From assembly GCA_015061295.1 (NCBI GenBank), contig SUWU01000010.1, positions 1 through 64,000 on the forward strand: a stretch of 64,000 bases of DNA, given 5' to 3'. Origin of the DNA: Lentimicrobiaceae bacterium. GTDB lineage: Bacteria; Bacteroidota; Bacteroidia; Bacteroidales; F082. This document shows, piece after piece, positions 34,938-44,476 of the stretch. Both the position numbers and the translations under genes were made by a program. Numbering within the stretch: position 1 is the first letter of the stretch; each line of letters opens with the position of its first letter. Under the pieces are notes generated by a model. The model saw nothing but the letters and a program-made list of their open reading frames with translations, was not told the origin of the DNA and made no database searches.

Positions 34938-34983
34938 TGTCTTATGTATTTTTTCTTCTTAATTTTCCCTCTAAATTGAGTTG

Positions 34984-34991
34984 CAAAAGTA
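34984..34991 (-). promoter_or_regulatory. -7 promoter box for rpmH
   Basis: CAAAAGTA reads TACTTTTG on the minus strand, about 47 nt before the start. Confidence 0.5.
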
Positions 34992-35158
34992 GTAAATTTT
35001 TCTTAAAGAAAAAATATTTTCTTAAAAAAAATAATAATATTTATTTTGTTGCTAAACAATGAGTTAAGAAAATGCTTCCGTGAATATCACTCATAATAGA
35101 CTTTTCCTTCGCTAAAATAACGTAATTATTCATTGTGAATTAAGCATTATAAATTAAG

Positions 35159-35196
35159 CAGAGACGCATCAATCATTCATATTTGACACGTCTCCA
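35159..35196. repeat. GAGACG...CGTCTC imperfect palindrome
   Basis: GAGACG (35161-35166) faces CGTCTC (35189-35194), with inner TCAA/TTGA pairing. Probably a short member of the GTAGAGACG family. CTTGTGGTCTTGTAGTCTTG repeats follow up to the pepD stop. Confidence 0.45.
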
Positions 35197-35229
35197 CTTG
35201 TGGTCTTGTAGTCTTGTAGACTTGTTGTC

Positions 35230-36684
35230 TTATTTCACCGGTACATTCTTCAAGGTCTCAACCAAGAAGTCCCAGAACAATGGCACTGTGTCGATCTTAA
35301 GAGCTTCGTCTGGTGAGTGAGGAAATACCAAAGTAGGTCCGAATGAAACCATATCCCAGTTAGGATATTTTGAACCTAAGATGCCGCATTCCAAACCAGC
35401 GTGAATAACCATTGTCTTTGGTGTCTTGCCGTATTTGTCGGCGTACACTTTCTTCATTGTGTTGTAGATGATAGAGTTGATGTTTGGTTTCCAGCCTGGA
35501 TATGAACCTGTCGACTCTGCTCTTGCGCCGCAGCTTTCCAAAACCTTACGCATTTCTGCTGCCAACTCGTCTTTGCTTGCATCGACTAAGCTACGTTGTA
35601 ATGATGCTGTCATGATCTGACCGTCGACTAATTTTACGATAGCTAAGTTCGATGATGTCTCTACTGTGCCTTCAAAGTCTTTTGACATGGCGATGACGCC
35701 GTTAGGATATTTAGCGACAGCTTCGATGAGTTTTGCGATAGTTTCTTTATCGATGACTTTTGCTGGCATTTCTGCTGGAACGACAGTGATGCTCATTTCT
35801 GGTTCAACAGCTGCGAATTGTTCCTTAACGACAGCTTCAAACTCAGGAACGTATGCTAACAATTCTTCTGCCTTTGCTTCAGGAACTGTGATTGTCACGA
35901 ATGATTCACGTGGTATTGCGTTGCGTAAGCTTCCGCCTTGGATGTCAGCGACTCTTGCGTTGAATTTTTCTGTAGCTTTCAATAACAATGCGTTCATCAC
36001 CTTGTTAGCGTTGGCGCGACCTAAGATGATGTCCATGCCTGAGTGACCGCCTTTTAATCCTTTTACTATAAGTTGGAATGCCTTTGAACCTGCAGGTACG
36101 TCTTCAAACTTAGGTGTGAAGTAACCGCAAGTGTCGATGCCGCCGGCGCAACCAACGTAGAGTTCGCCTTCTGTCTCAGAGTCCATGTTGATGAGGATGT
36201 CGCCTTTCAAGACGCCTGGTTCTAAAGCGTTAGCGCCTGTCATGCCTGTTTCTTCGTCAATTGTGAAGAGACCTTCGATAGGTCCGTGAACTAAATCTGT
36301 TGCTTCGAGAACTGCCATCGCTGCTGCTGCACCAACGCCGTTGTCAGCGCCGAGTGTTGTGCCGTTAGCTTTTACCCAACCGTCTTCGATGCGTGTCTCA
36401 ATAGGGTCTTTCTCGAAATCGTGTACTTTGTCAGAGTTCTTCTGTGGAACCATATCGACGTGTGCTTGTAACACAACGCCCATTCTGTCTTCGTAACCTG
36501 GAGTAGCAGGCTTACGGATGATGACGTTACCGACTTTATCAACGATGGTCTCAAGACCTAAGTTCTCGCCAAATTGTTTTAAGAAAGCAACAACTTTCTC
36601 TTCTTTCTTTGAAGGACGTGGAATCTGTGTCAATTCATAGAAGTTCTTCCACAATCCATTAGGTTCTAAATTTTTGATGCTCAT
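35230..36684 (-). CDS. pepD: Aminoacyl-histidine dipeptidase (PepD, M20 family), paralogue 1
   Basis: 484 residues. Metal ligands and signature motifs: VVLQAHVDMVPQKN (about 77-90), GTTLGADNGVGAAAAMAVLE (about 113-132), TIDEETGMTGA, LKGGHSGMDI and HAGLECGILG near the C-terminus. A cytosolic dizinc dipeptidase with broad specificity including Xaa-His dipeptides. A second copy lies 139 nt upstream; the gap holds GTTTAAAGTTTAG-type repeats. The copies have clearly diverged in sequence while keeping all motifs. Confidence 0.93.
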   Translation of the reverse strand: MSIKNLEPNGLWKNFYELTQIPRPSKKEEKVVAFLKQFGENLGLETIVDKVGNVIIRKPATPGYEDRMGVVLQAHVDMVPQKNSDKVHDFEKDPIETRIEDGWVKANGTTLGADNGVGAAAAMAVLEATDLVHGPIEGLFTIDEETGMTGANALEPGVLKGDILINMDSETEGELYVGCAGGIDTCGYFTPKFEDVPAGSKAFQLIVKGLKGGHSGMDIILGRANANKVMNALLLKATEKFNARVADIQGGSLRNAIPRESFVTITVPEAKAEELLAYVPEFEAVVKEQFAAVEPEMSITVVPAEMPAKVIDKETIAKLIEAVAKYPNGVIAMSKDFEGTVETSSNLAIVKLVDGQIMTASLQRSLVDASKDELAAEMRKVLESCGARAESTGSYPGWKPNINSIIYNTMKKVYADKYGKTPKTMVIHAGLECGILGSKYPNWDMVSFGPTLVFPHSPDEALKIDTVPLFWDFLVETLKNVPVK

Positions 36685-36823
36685 TTTTTTAAAGTTTATA
36701 GTTTAAAGTTTAGTGTTTAGAGTAGTTTACAGTTTAGAGTTAAGAGTGGAAAGTTTATACACTTTAAACATAGAAACTTTCAACTTTTAACTACTCTAAA
36801 CTATAAACTATGAACTCTACACT

Positions 36824-38287
36824 TTATTGTTTCGGTGCATTAACCAAAATATCTTTCAACAAATCCCAGAATTTCTGTACTGTAGGGATTTCGATTCTCT
36901 CGTCTGGTGAGTGGACGCCGCGTAGGGTAGGACCGAATGAAATCATATCCATGCCTGCGATTTTGTCGCCTACCAAGCCGCATTCCAAACCTGCGTGGAT
37001 AGCCTTTACTTTTGGCTCTACGCCAAAACGATCTTTATAGCATTTCTCAGCTACCTTGCGAATCTCTGAGTCTGGATTTGGTGTCCAGCCTGGATAACCG
37101 TCGGTGTGTAAGACTTCTGCGTTAGCGAGGTTAAATACAGCTTCAACCATATTGGCGACGTCTTCTTTCGATGACTCGATGGAACTTCTTTGTGATGTTT
37201 GGATGAAGAAGAAACCTTCTTTTTTCTTCACTGAAGCAAGGTTGGTAGATGTCTCAACGAAGTTAGGAATTGTCTGCGACATAGCAATGACGCCGTGAGG
37301 ACAAGCATAGAGTGCGTTGAGCAAGTCGAACTGTGTCATTTCGTCAATGACTAACTCTGGCTGTATTTCAGCGACGTTTGCCTTGACGGAGAGGTTAGGC
37401 TCTGTGACCTGATATTCTCTTTGGAAGTTGGCTTCCATCACTTTCACGAACTCTTCAAATTCTTCCTGGAACTCTTCTGGTACGAAAGCTACAGCCATTG
37501 CCTCGCGTGCTATGGCGTTGCGGAGGTTGCCGCCTTGAATGTCATAGATTCTGAGGTCGAACTCGTTAGCACCTTGCCATAATATTCTTGTGAGGAGTTT
37601 GTTGGCGTTAGCTAAGTTCTTGTTGATGTCGTCGCCGGAGTGACCGCCTTTGAGGCCGCTTACCATGATGGTATAGGCGACGCTCCTTCTTGGAGCTGGT
37701 TCCATTCTGTAATAAACCTTGATGATGGTGTCCATGCCGCCGGCGCAGCCGATGAAGATCTCGCCTTCGTCTTCTGAGTCAAGGTTGAGCAAGATACGAC
37801 CGCTGAAGTCTTTAGGGTCTAACTTCTCTGCTCCGGTGAGACCTGTCTCTTCGTCAACGGTGAAGATACATTCGATAGGACCGTGTTGTACTGTTGGGTC
37901 GGCGATGACAGCGAGAGCTGCTGCTACACCGATGCCGTCGTCAGCACCGAGTGTCGTCCCGTTAGCGTGGAGCCAGTCACCTTTGATGATAGCCTCGATA
38001 GGGTCGTTCTCGAAGTCGTGGACTTTATCGCTGTTTTTCTCGCATACCATGTCGGTATGTGCTTGTAAGATGATAGTCTTGCGGTCTTCGAAACCAGGTG
38101 TTGCAGGAGCCTTCATGATGACGTTGCCGCATTCTTCAACAATATATTCTACTTTATGTTCTTTAGCCCAGTTGATGAGATATTCAACCATTTTGCCTTC
38201 TTTCTTTGAAGGACGTGGTACTGCCAAAATGCCGTGAAATTCTTTCCATACACATTCAGGAGTGAGATTTAAAACACATTCGTTCAT
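36824..38287 (-). CDS. pepD: Aminoacyl-histidine dipeptidase (PepD, M20 family), paralogue 2
   Basis: 487 residues. IILQAHTDMVCEKN, GTTLGADDGIGVAAALAVIA, TVDEETGLTGAEKLD, LKGGHSGDDINKNLANANK and HAGLECGLVGDKI match PepD. It keeps Cys in DMVCEKN, where paralogue 1 has DMVPQKN. It starts 18 nt after the rpe stop and may be read with rpe. Why two copies are kept is unclear; differing peptide preference is one option. Confidence 0.93.
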   Translation of the reverse strand: MNECVLNLTPECVWKEFHGILAVPRPSKKEGKMVEYLINWAKEHKVEYIVEECGNVIMKAPATPGFEDRKTIILQAHTDMVCEKNSDKVHDFENDPIEAIIKGDWLHANGTTLGADDGIGVAAALAVIADPTVQHGPIECIFTVDEETGLTGAEKLDPKDFSGRILLNLDSEDEGEIFIGCAGGMDTIIKVYYRMEPAPRRSVAYTIMVSGLKGGHSGDDINKNLANANKLLTRILWQGANEFDLRIYDIQGGNLRNAIAREAMAVAFVPEEFQEEFEEFVKVMEANFQREYQVTEPNLSVKANVAEIQPELVIDEMTQFDLLNALYACPHGVIAMSQTIPNFVETSTNLASVKKKEGFFFIQTSQRSSIESSKEDVANMVEAVFNLANAEVLHTDGYPGWTPNPDSEIRKVAEKCYKDRFGVEPKVKAIHAGLECGLVGDKIAGMDMISFGPTLRGVHSPDERIEIPTVQKFWDLLKDILVNAPKQ

Positions 38288-38305
38288 GTTAGTTATTTTT
38301 TATGT

Positions 38306-38953
38306 TTATAATTTTAATAATTCAATAGTCTTCTTAGGATCTTCCGATTTAAACACGGCGTTGCCTGCTACTAAGGCATTGGCGCCTGCTGCGAACAACT
38401 TAGAGGCGTTCTCGGTATTGACGCCGCCATCTACTTCTATCAGAGTGTTATATCCGTTCTTGTCGATCATCTCGCGCAGCTTTTCGATTTTTGAATATGT
38501 CCTCTCGATAAATTTCTGTCCGCCAAAACCAGGGTTTACCGACATCAGTAATACTAAATCCAGGTCACATAATATGTCTTCCAACACCGATACCGGAGTG
38601 TGAGGGTTGAGAACTACGCCAGCTTTCACGTCCATTGATTTTAATTTCTGTACAGAACGATGGAGATGCGTAGATGCTTCATAATGAAATGTTATTATTT
38701 CTGCGCCAGCTTCTTTAAATTTCTCGAAATATCTGTCAGGCTCAACAATCATTAGATGAACGTCTAAAGGCTTAGTCGCCATCTTGTTGATAGCCTGCAC
38801 CACAGGAATGCCGTATGATATATTAGGAACGAACACGCCGTCCATGATGTCTAAATGATACCAATCGGCTTGACTCTCATTGAGCATCTTGATGTCGTCG
38901 GCTAAATGAAGGAAGTCGGCTGACAATAGGGAAGGAGATATTATCTTTTGCAT
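38306..38953 (-). CDS. rpe: Ribulose-phosphate 3-epimerase
   Basis: 215 residues, full length. ISPSLLSADFLHLADDI, WYHLDIMDGVFVPNISYG, PLDVHLMIVEPDRY, LMSVNPGFGGQKFI and IEVDGGVN are the metal-binding and phosphate-binding motifs. Interconverts ribulose 5-phosphate and xylulose 5-phosphate in the pentose phosphate pathway. A TATCTTTG box (38977-38984, minus strand) lies 24 nt before the start. Confidence 0.96.
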   Translation of the reverse strand: MQKIISPSLLSADFLHLADDIKMLNESQADWYHLDIMDGVFVPNISYGIPVVQAINKMATKPLDVHLMIVEPDRYFEKFKEAGAEIITFHYEASTHLHRSVQKLKSMDVKAGVVLNPHTPVSVLEDILCDLDLVLLMSVNPGFGGQKFIERTYSKIEKLREMIDKNGYNTLIEVDGGVNTENASKLFAAGANALVAGNAVFKSEDPKKTIELLKL

Positions 38954-38976
38954 GACATGAATTTTTTACGTTTCTG

Positions 38977-38984
38977 CAAAGATA
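38977..38984 (-). promoter_or_regulatory. -7 promoter box for rpe
   Basis: CAAAGATA reads TATCTTTG on the minus strand. Confidence 0.55.
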
Positions 38985-39039
38985 ATAAAAAACTTTGGCT
39001 GTTGACTATTGGCTGTTGAACTTTTTTTAATTAGGAATG

Positions 39040-39126
39040 ATTGTAGAGACGTGGCATTGCCGCGTCCAACGGGGACGGGGTGGAAACTTGAAAACCTGAA
39101 AATCATTTCAGATTCCCAGGTTTTCA
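39040..39126. repeat. Two palindromic elements after the sigma factor gene
   Basis: GTAGAGACGTGGCATTGCCG followed by CGTC folds as a GTAGAGACG-type hairpin. TGAAAACCTG (39089-39098) pairs exactly with CAGGTTTTCA (39117-39126). The second could act as a weak terminator for the sigma gene, though no T run follows. Confidence 0.5.
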
Positions 39127-39147
39127 GATTCTCAGATTTCAATAAAA

Positions 39148-40011
39148 TTATCCAAGATAACTCTTAAGTATCTTGCTTCTGCTTGCATGTTTTAAGCGTC
39201 TGATGGCTTTCTCTTTTATCTGTCTTACGCGTTCGCGGGTGAGGTCGAATTTCTCGCCTATCTCTTCTAATGTCATTGGGTGACTGCCGTTGAGTCCGAA
39301 GTATAGACGGACGACATCAGCTTCACGAGGTGATAGTGTTGATATGGCGCGGTCTATTTCTTTTCTTAATGATTCATAAAGGAGCTCAGTCTCAGGTGTT
39401 ACTACTTCATCGCTTTTCAAGACGTCGTACATATTGTTGTCTTCATCTTGAACGAGAGGAGCGTCCATTGATACGTGGCGACCTGCGTTCTTCATCGATT
39501 CTTTAACCTCAGCTTCAGTGATGTCTAATGCCTCTGCTATTTCTTCTGCATTAGGCTCGCGTTCAAATTCCTGTTCCAACTTGGCGTATGTCTTGTTGAT
39601 TTTATTGATAGATCCGATTTTATTTAATGGTAAACGGACTATACGTGATTGTTCTGCCAGAGCTTGGAGGATAGATTGACGGATCCACCATACTGCGTAA
39701 GAGATAAATTTGAAGCCTCTGGTCTCATCAAAACGTTGTGCTGCTTTGATTAAACCCAAATTACCTTCGTTGATAAGGTCAGGAAGACTTAATCCTTGAT
39801 TTTGATATTGCTTTGAAACAGAAACGACGAAACGAAGGTTAGCCTTGGTGAGTTTCTCTAAAGCGATTTTGTCGCCCTGTCTGATCCTCTGAGCCAATTC
39901 TACTTCTTCTTCGGCTGTGATAAGCTCAACTTTTCCGATTTCTTGCAAATACTTGTCAAGAGACGCGGTCTCTCTGTTGGTAACCTGTTTGGTAATTTTT
40001 AACTGCCTCAT
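39148..40011 (-). CDS. rpoD: Primary RNA polymerase sigma factor (RpoD/SigA family)
   Basis: 287 residues from the ATG at 40011 (MRQLKITKQ), which matches the normal start of Bacteroidota primary sigma factors; an upstream in-frame ATG at 40032 would add seven unlikely residues. Regions 1.2-2 run from [20 protein letters not shown] to [17 protein letters not shown]. Region 3 is centred on [15 protein letters not shown]. Region 4 has the helix-turn-helix [20 protein letters not shown]. There is no region 1.1, as usual in this phylum. It directs transcription from TAnnTTTG promoters, of which many are visible here. Confidence 0.95.
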   Translation of the reverse strand: MRQLKITKQVTNRETASLDKYLQEIGKVELITAEEEVELAQRIRQGDKIALEKLTKANLRFVVSVSKQYQNQGLSLPDLINEGNLGLIKAAQRFDETRGFKFISYAVWWIRQSILQALAEQSRIVRLPLNKIGSINKINKTYAKLEQEFEREPNAEEIAEALDITEAEVKESMKNAGRHVSMDAPLVQDEDNNMYDVLKSDEVVTPETELLYESLRKEIDRAISTLSPREADVVRLYFGLNGSHPMTLEEIGEKFDLTRERVRQIKEKAIRRLKHASRSKILKSYLG

Positions 40012-40111
40012 TTTATTTGATTTAATTAACAACTACAATGTACAATCTATAATGAACAATGTACAATTATTTTCAATTATTCATTATTCATTGTAGATTG
40101 TACATTATTCA

Positions 40112-42316
40112 TTATTTCTTTTCTGTTTTACCTTTCTTGTCGTTATGTCCTTTTCTCTCGCCACGTGGACGTTCTGGTTTCTCGACATAACCTTCTGGTT
40201 TTGGCAATAAAGCCTTTCTTGAAAGACGCAACTTACCAGTCTTCTGTTCTATCTCGATGAGTTTAACTTCGACTTTGTCACCTTCTTTAAGTATGCCGTC
40301 TAAGTTCTCAAGACGTTTCCAATCTACTTCTGAGATGTGTAACAAACCGTCTTTACCTGGTAATATCTCAACGAAAGCTCCGAATGCCATGATCGATTTC
40401 ACTGTGCCTTGATAAATCTCACCCACTTCAGGGACTGCAACGATAGCGCGAACTTTAGCTTTAGCTGCTTCGAGGTCTTCTTTATTTGTTGAAGCTATCT
40501 CTACTATGCCACAGTTTTCTTCCTCTGTGATGACGATAACGGTGTTAGTGACTTTTTGAATTTCTTGAACGACTTTGCCGCCAGGTCCGATAACAGCGCC
40601 GATACAATCTTTAGGTATGCAGACTTTCTCGATACGTGGTACGCTTTCTTTATAGTCGGCTCTTGGTTCTGTTATTGTCTTAGCCATCTCGCCGAGGATG
40701 TGCATACGACCTGCTCTTGCTTGTTCCAAAGCTTCTGTCAAGACTTCATATGAAAGTCCATCGACTTTGATGTCCATCTGACATGCTGTGATACCGTCTT
40801 TTGTTCCTGTTACTTTGAAGTCCATATCGCCGAGATGGTCTTCGTCGCCTAAGATGTCTGATAAGACTGCGTATTTGCCAGTCTCGTTGTCAGTGATGAG
40901 TCCCATAGCGATACCTGCCACAGGTTTTTTCATCTTAACACCAGCATCCATGAGAGCGAGTGTTCCGCCACAAACTGATGCCATTGAAGATGATCCGTTT
41001 GATTCTAAGATGTCGGAGACAACGCGTATCGTATATGGATTTTCTTCACTTGATGGTATCATGGATTTGAGAGCTCTTTCAGCGAGGTTGCCGTGACCTA
41101 TCTCACGACGGCTTACACCGCGACTTGGCTTACATTCGCCTGTTGCAAAACTAGGGAAGTTGTAGTGTAACATGAAGTTTGATGTTCCTTCTACAACAGC
41201 ACCATCGATGGTTTGTTCGTCTAATTTTGTTCCTAATGTAACTGTTACGAGAGCTTGGGTTTCACCGCGTGTGAATATTGCAGAACCGTGTGTTGAAGGA
41301 AGCACATCGACTTCTGTCCAGATAGGACGTATCTGGTCAAGTTTACGTCCGTCTAATCTCTTTCTCTCGATTAATATGGCGTCGCGGACTGCCTTACGTT
41401 GTATGTCGTGGAAATAACGTTTTGCTAATGTGGCTTTTTCTTCTAATTCTTCTTCGCTGAAGTTCTCGAGATATGACTCTAAGATAGCACCAAAGTTGGC
41501 TTCGCGTTCATGTTTGTTGGCGTTGCCTGTGAGTGCGAAATCATAACATGGTTTGTATAGTTTTTCCATCATGTCGGCTCTGAGAGCTTCATCGTTTGTC
41601 TCGTGGCAGTATTCGCGTTTTGTCTGAGCTTTCTCTACTTTTGCTGCGAGTTCTATCTGTGCTTGACATTGGACTTTGATGGCTTCGTGAGCTGCTTTCA
41701 AAGCGTTGAGCATCACTTCTTCTGATACTTCTTTCGACTCGCCTTCTACCATGCAGATGTCCTTCATTGATGCAGCAACCATAAGTTCAAGGTCGGCATT
41801 TTTAAGAGCATCTTCTTTAGGGTTGATGACGTATTCTCCGTTGATGTAAGCTACACGTACTTCCGAGATAGGACCATGGAAAGGTATGTCAGATACTGCT
41901 ATAGCGGCTGATGCTGCGAGAGCTGCATATGCGTCAGGTAAAATTCCTACTTCACCAGAGAGAAGTGTTATCTGTACCTGTACTTCTGCGTGATAATCTT
42001 CTGGGAATAATGGTCTCAAGGCTCTATCGACGAGACGTGAGATTAAGATTTCATAGTCTGATGGTTTTCCTTCGCGTTTGAAGAAGCCTCCAGGAAACTT
42101 ACCTGTGGCTGCATATTTTTCTTTGTAATCTACTGAGAGAGGCAAGAAATCAACATCTTCTTTAGCGTCTTTGGCTGTAACAACTGTTGCCAACAACACT
42201 GTCTTTCCGCATGTTACCACTGCTGCGCCGTCTGCTTGTTTCGCCAAACGTCCTGTCTCTATGGTAATCGTCTCATTGCCTAATTGTATGGTTTGTTTAA
42301 TTCCTTCTGGACCCAT
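40112..42316 (-). CDS. pnp: Polyribonucleotide nucleotidyltransferase (PNPase)
   Basis: 734 residues. Two RNase PH-like halves (about 10-230 and 325-560), with [28 protein letters not shown] in the first and [20 protein letters not shown] in the second. A KH domain follows with GPGG (about 580-640), then an S1 domain (about 645-715: [27 protein letters not shown]) and a short basic tail. Degrades RNA 3' to 5' by phosphorolysis. It lies downstream of rpsO, a classic order, but a strong terminator separates them. AT-rich ATTATTCATTGTAGATTG repeats fill the gap after its stop. Confidence 0.97.
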   Translation of the reverse strand: MGPEGIKQTIQLGNETITIETGRLAKQADGAAVVTCGKTVLLATVVTAKDAKEDVDFLPLSVDYKEKYAATGKFPGGFFKREGKPSDYEILISRLVDRALRPLFPEDYHAEVQVQITLLSGEVGILPDAYAALAASAAIAVSDIPFHGPISEVRVAYINGEYVINPKEDALKNADLELMVAASMKDICMVEGESKEVSEEVMLNALKAAHEAIKVQCQAQIELAAKVEKAQTKREYCHETNDEALRADMMEKLYKPCYDFALTGNANKHEREANFGAILESYLENFSEEELEEKATLAKRYFHDIQRKAVRDAILIERKRLDGRKLDQIRPIWTEVDVLPSTHGSAIFTRGETQALVTVTLGTKLDEQTIDGAVVEGTSNFMLHYNFPSFATGECKPSRGVSRREIGHGNLAERALKSMIPSSEENPYTIRVVSDILESNGSSSMASVCGGTLALMDAGVKMKKPVAGIAMGLITDNETGKYAVLSDILGDEDHLGDMDFKVTGTKDGITACQMDIKVDGLSYEVLTEALEQARAGRMHILGEMAKTITEPRADYKESVPRIEKVCIPKDCIGAVIGPGGKVVQEIQKVTNTVIVITEEENCGIVEIASTNKEDLEAAKAKVRAIVAVPEVGEIYQGTVKSIMAFGAFVEILPGKDGLLHISEVDWKRLENLDGILKEGDKVEVKLIEIEQKTGKLRLSRKALLPKPEGYVEKPERPRGERKGHNDKKGKTEKK

Positions 42317-42376
42317 AATCTTGTCTTTAATAGTTATTTATAATATAAGTGTAAGAAGTGAAAATAATATATACGC

Positions 42377-42408
42377 AAAAAAAGGCAACATGAAAATTGC
42401 CTTTTTTT
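42377..42408 (-). terminator. Terminator after rpsO
   Basis: AAAAAAAGGCAA pairs perfectly with TTGCCTTTTTTT around an 8-nt loop. Confidence 0.9.
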
Positions 42409-42429
42409 GATATATCCCGCATATAGCGA

Positions 42430-42699
42430 TTATTTTCTAATACCTAATTCTTTGATGATTGTACGGTATCTCTCGATGTCTTTACGTTTTAAATAGTCGA
42501 GAAGTCTTCTTCTCTTACCTACGAGGCTTACTAATGAACGCATTGTAGCAACATCTTTCTTGTTTTGCTTCATGTGTTCTGTTAAGTGTTTGATTCTAAA
42601 TGTGAACAATGCAATTTGTCCTTCTGCTGAACCTGTGTCTTGTGCATTCTTACCATATGCACTGAAAAATTCTGATTTCTTTTCTGCAGTTAAATACAT
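42430..42699 (-). CDS. rpsO: 30S ribosomal protein S15
   Basis: 89 residues from ATG at 42699 (MYLTAEKKSEFF). A longer frame from 42738 would overlap the promoter box at 42736-42743 and is rejected. GSAEGQIALFTFRIKHLTEH and LVGKRRRLLDYLKRKDIERY are the S15 core. Binds 16S rRNA early in 30S assembly. Confidence 0.96.
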   Translation of the reverse strand: MYLTAEKKSEFFSAYGKNAQDTGSAEGQIALFTFRIKHLTEHMKQNKKDVATMRSLVSLVGKRRRLLDYLKRKDIERYRTIIKELGIRK

Positions 42700-42735
42700 A
42701 TCTTTTCTTTTTATCTTTCTTCTTTTTTCGGTGTG

Positions 42736-42743
42736 CAAAGATA
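42736..42743 (-). promoter_or_regulatory. -7 promoter box for rpsO
   Basis: CAAAGATA reads TATCTTTG on the minus strand, 37 nt before the chosen start. Confidence 0.6.
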
Positions 42744-42939
42744 CTATTTTTTTTCTTAGAAAAAACTTTTTTTGTTATTTTTTTTAAAAATAAAAATATA
42801 TCTGTTAAGGTCTTGCAAACTAATACCTTATCTTAAAAATCAATTCCCTGATGTTGTAAAGTCCTTACACCCTTAATCAATTGTACCTTTAAACCTCTCA
42901 ACCCTTTATCCTTTTAACCCTCTCAACCTTTCAAGATCT

Positions 42940-44316
42940 CTACAAAAGAATGTTAGGAATATCGTCGTCGTAGTCGTTGATGATGACTTTTTCCTCAATA
43001 TTGTTTGTAGCAGATGTTTTATCAATTGTTTCTATGTGGTCTTCGGTGTAGTTGTTATTTGTGTTATTTTTCTTGAAGGAAGGGAAGTATATGACTTTGA
43101 TGTAGAAGTTTCTGAATCGTTCTGATTTTTCAAGCAGAGGAACAAGTGCCGATGTGAATATTATAGTGAAGAAAATCACGGAGAAGACAATGTTGCTAAC
43201 TCTTTCGGAACCTGCTAAACCTGATTGCGAAATCATGGTTGCAAGAACTGCTGCGGCAAGTCCTCTTGGTATCATCATTGAAAGGAAGGCTCTGTCTTTA
43301 TTGTTGATGCCTCTTGTCTTGTGTGGTAGTGCAACTCTTACCACAAGGATTCTTAAGATTATCAATAAGAATGAGATTCCGAGTCCTATCAATAGTGATA
43401 TTAAACTATCGAATTTTATCGAGATGCCTACATATACAAAGAAGAATGTCTTCATTAAAAATACTAACTCGCTGAAGAGTGTCTTCTCTGTAGGGTTGAG
43501 TAGGGTAGGTCGTTTGTCGAAGAATTTCCTTAGCCATCTTCTGTGAATGGCATCCATATTAGCCAATCCTATTCCAAAGGCTAAAGCAGAGATGATGCCG
43601 CTGTATCCTAACAACTCGTTGATACCGTATATGATAAAGACAAATGCTGGCGTGGTGAAAATTGAATTGTTGATGGTTCTTACCTTGTCTAATACCATCG
43701 ACCAAAATATAGAACCTATTATTCCGATGAGCGAGGCTAATAAAAATGATGAGAATACTTGTCCGAAGATAATGCCGACTCTGAACTCTCCGTATTTGTA
43801 CGACTCAAAGATTGCTAATGTGATAACGATGCACAATATAGCACTGAACGCTGACTCTAATATCAATATAGTCTTGCTTTTCTCGCCGATGCTTATTTGT
43901 TTCACTAATGGAATCGCAACAGCCGATGAAGAGCCTCCTAATGCTGCCCCTAACATAAAACTGATTCCAGGATTCATGCCTAATACTAACCATCCTAAGA
44001 AACCAATGGCTATAAAAGTGAAAAAGAAGTTGACGAAGGTTAATGCAATAGTGTTTTTGATGGAGTCTGCTAATGTCTTGAACGATAACTCGGTACCGCT
44101 TTCAAACAAAAGAATGACTAAGGTTAGCTGCCCGAATACGTTGCCAATGGAACTTAACTTGTCGGCATCAACAATCTTGAATAATGGACCGATGATGATA
44201 CCTATGAACATAAGCATGAGTACGTCTGGTATTCTTTTCTTACTAAAAATCTCTGCAAACCAGTGCGCTGCAAATACTAATGTTCCTAATGTTAAAATAA
44301 GTAAAGCTGGCTCCAT
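42940..44316 (-). CDS. Cation:proton antiporter (CPA family)
   Basis: 458 residues from ATG at 44316 (MEPALLILTLGTLVFAAHWF). The ATG at 44352 lies upstream of the promoter box and is rejected. About twelve membrane helices run from residue 3 to 405. LVILLFESGTELSF, GAALGGSSSAVAIPLVKQI, GYSGIISALAFGIGLAN and SMMIPRGLAAAVLAT are typical of NhaP/Kef-like exchangers. The hydrophilic tail (about 415-458) is Asn/Asp/Glu-rich, without a TrkA domain. Exchanges Na+ or K+ for H+; which ion is not decidable. A 200-bp gap after it holds CCTCTCAACCCTTT-type repeats. Confidence 0.85.
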   Translation of the reverse strand: MEPALLILTLGTLVFAAHWFAEIFSKKRIPDVLMLMFIGIIIGPLFKIVDADKLSSIGNVFGQLTLVILLFESGTELSFKTLADSIKNTIALTFVNFFFTFIAIGFLGWLVLGMNPGISFMLGAALGGSSSAVAIPLVKQISIGEKSKTILILESAFSAILCIVITLAIFESYKYGEFRVGIIFGQVFSSFLLASLIGIIGSIFWSMVLDKVRTINNSIFTTPAFVFIIYGINELLGYSGIISALAFGIGLANMDAIHRRWLRKFFDKRPTLLNPTEKTLFSELVFLMKTFFFVYVGISIKFDSLISLLIGLGISFLLIILRILVVRVALPHKTRGINNKDRAFLSMMIPRGLAAAVLATMISQSGLAGSERVSNIVFSVIFFTIIFTSALVPLLEKSERFRNFYIKVIYFPSFKKNNTNNNYTEDHIETIDKTSATNNIEEKVIINDYDDDIPNILL

Positions 44317-44329
44317 CGTGAATTTTTTG

Positions 44330-44337
44330 CAAAGATA
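44330..44337 (-). promoter_or_regulatory. -7 promoter box for the antiporter
   Basis: CAAAGATA reads TATCTTTG on the minus strand, 13 nt before the ATG, and fixes the start. Confidence 0.6.
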
Positions 44338-44428
44338 AGAAAAAAAAGTCAACGAGACAATAAGTCAACGAGACAATAAGTAGAGGAGAGAATGACTTGA
44401 ATTGTTGTATGGATATGTCATAAAAAAA

Positions 44429-44451
44429 AGGCTGCCAAAAAATGACAGCCT
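44429..44451 (-). terminator. Terminator after gcvT
   Basis: AGGCTGCCA and TGACAGCCT pair with one mismatch. A run of T follows on the minus strand. Confidence 0.8.
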
Positions 44452-44476
44452 CTTAACTTAATTGTATATTATTCAA

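Noticed and set aside
39148-40032. Longer start of the sigma factor at 40032
   Set aside because: The family begins MRQLKITK, which fits the ATG at 40011.
42430-42738. Longer S15 frame from 42738
   Set aside because: The extra 13 residues overlap the promoter box CAAAGATA at 42736-42743, and S15 of this phylum starts MYLTAEKK.
43547-44338. 263-residue plus-strand frame opposite the antiporter gene
   Set aside because: It is antisense to a clear membrane transporter with conserved motifs and a promoter; its composition is that expected of a shadow frame.
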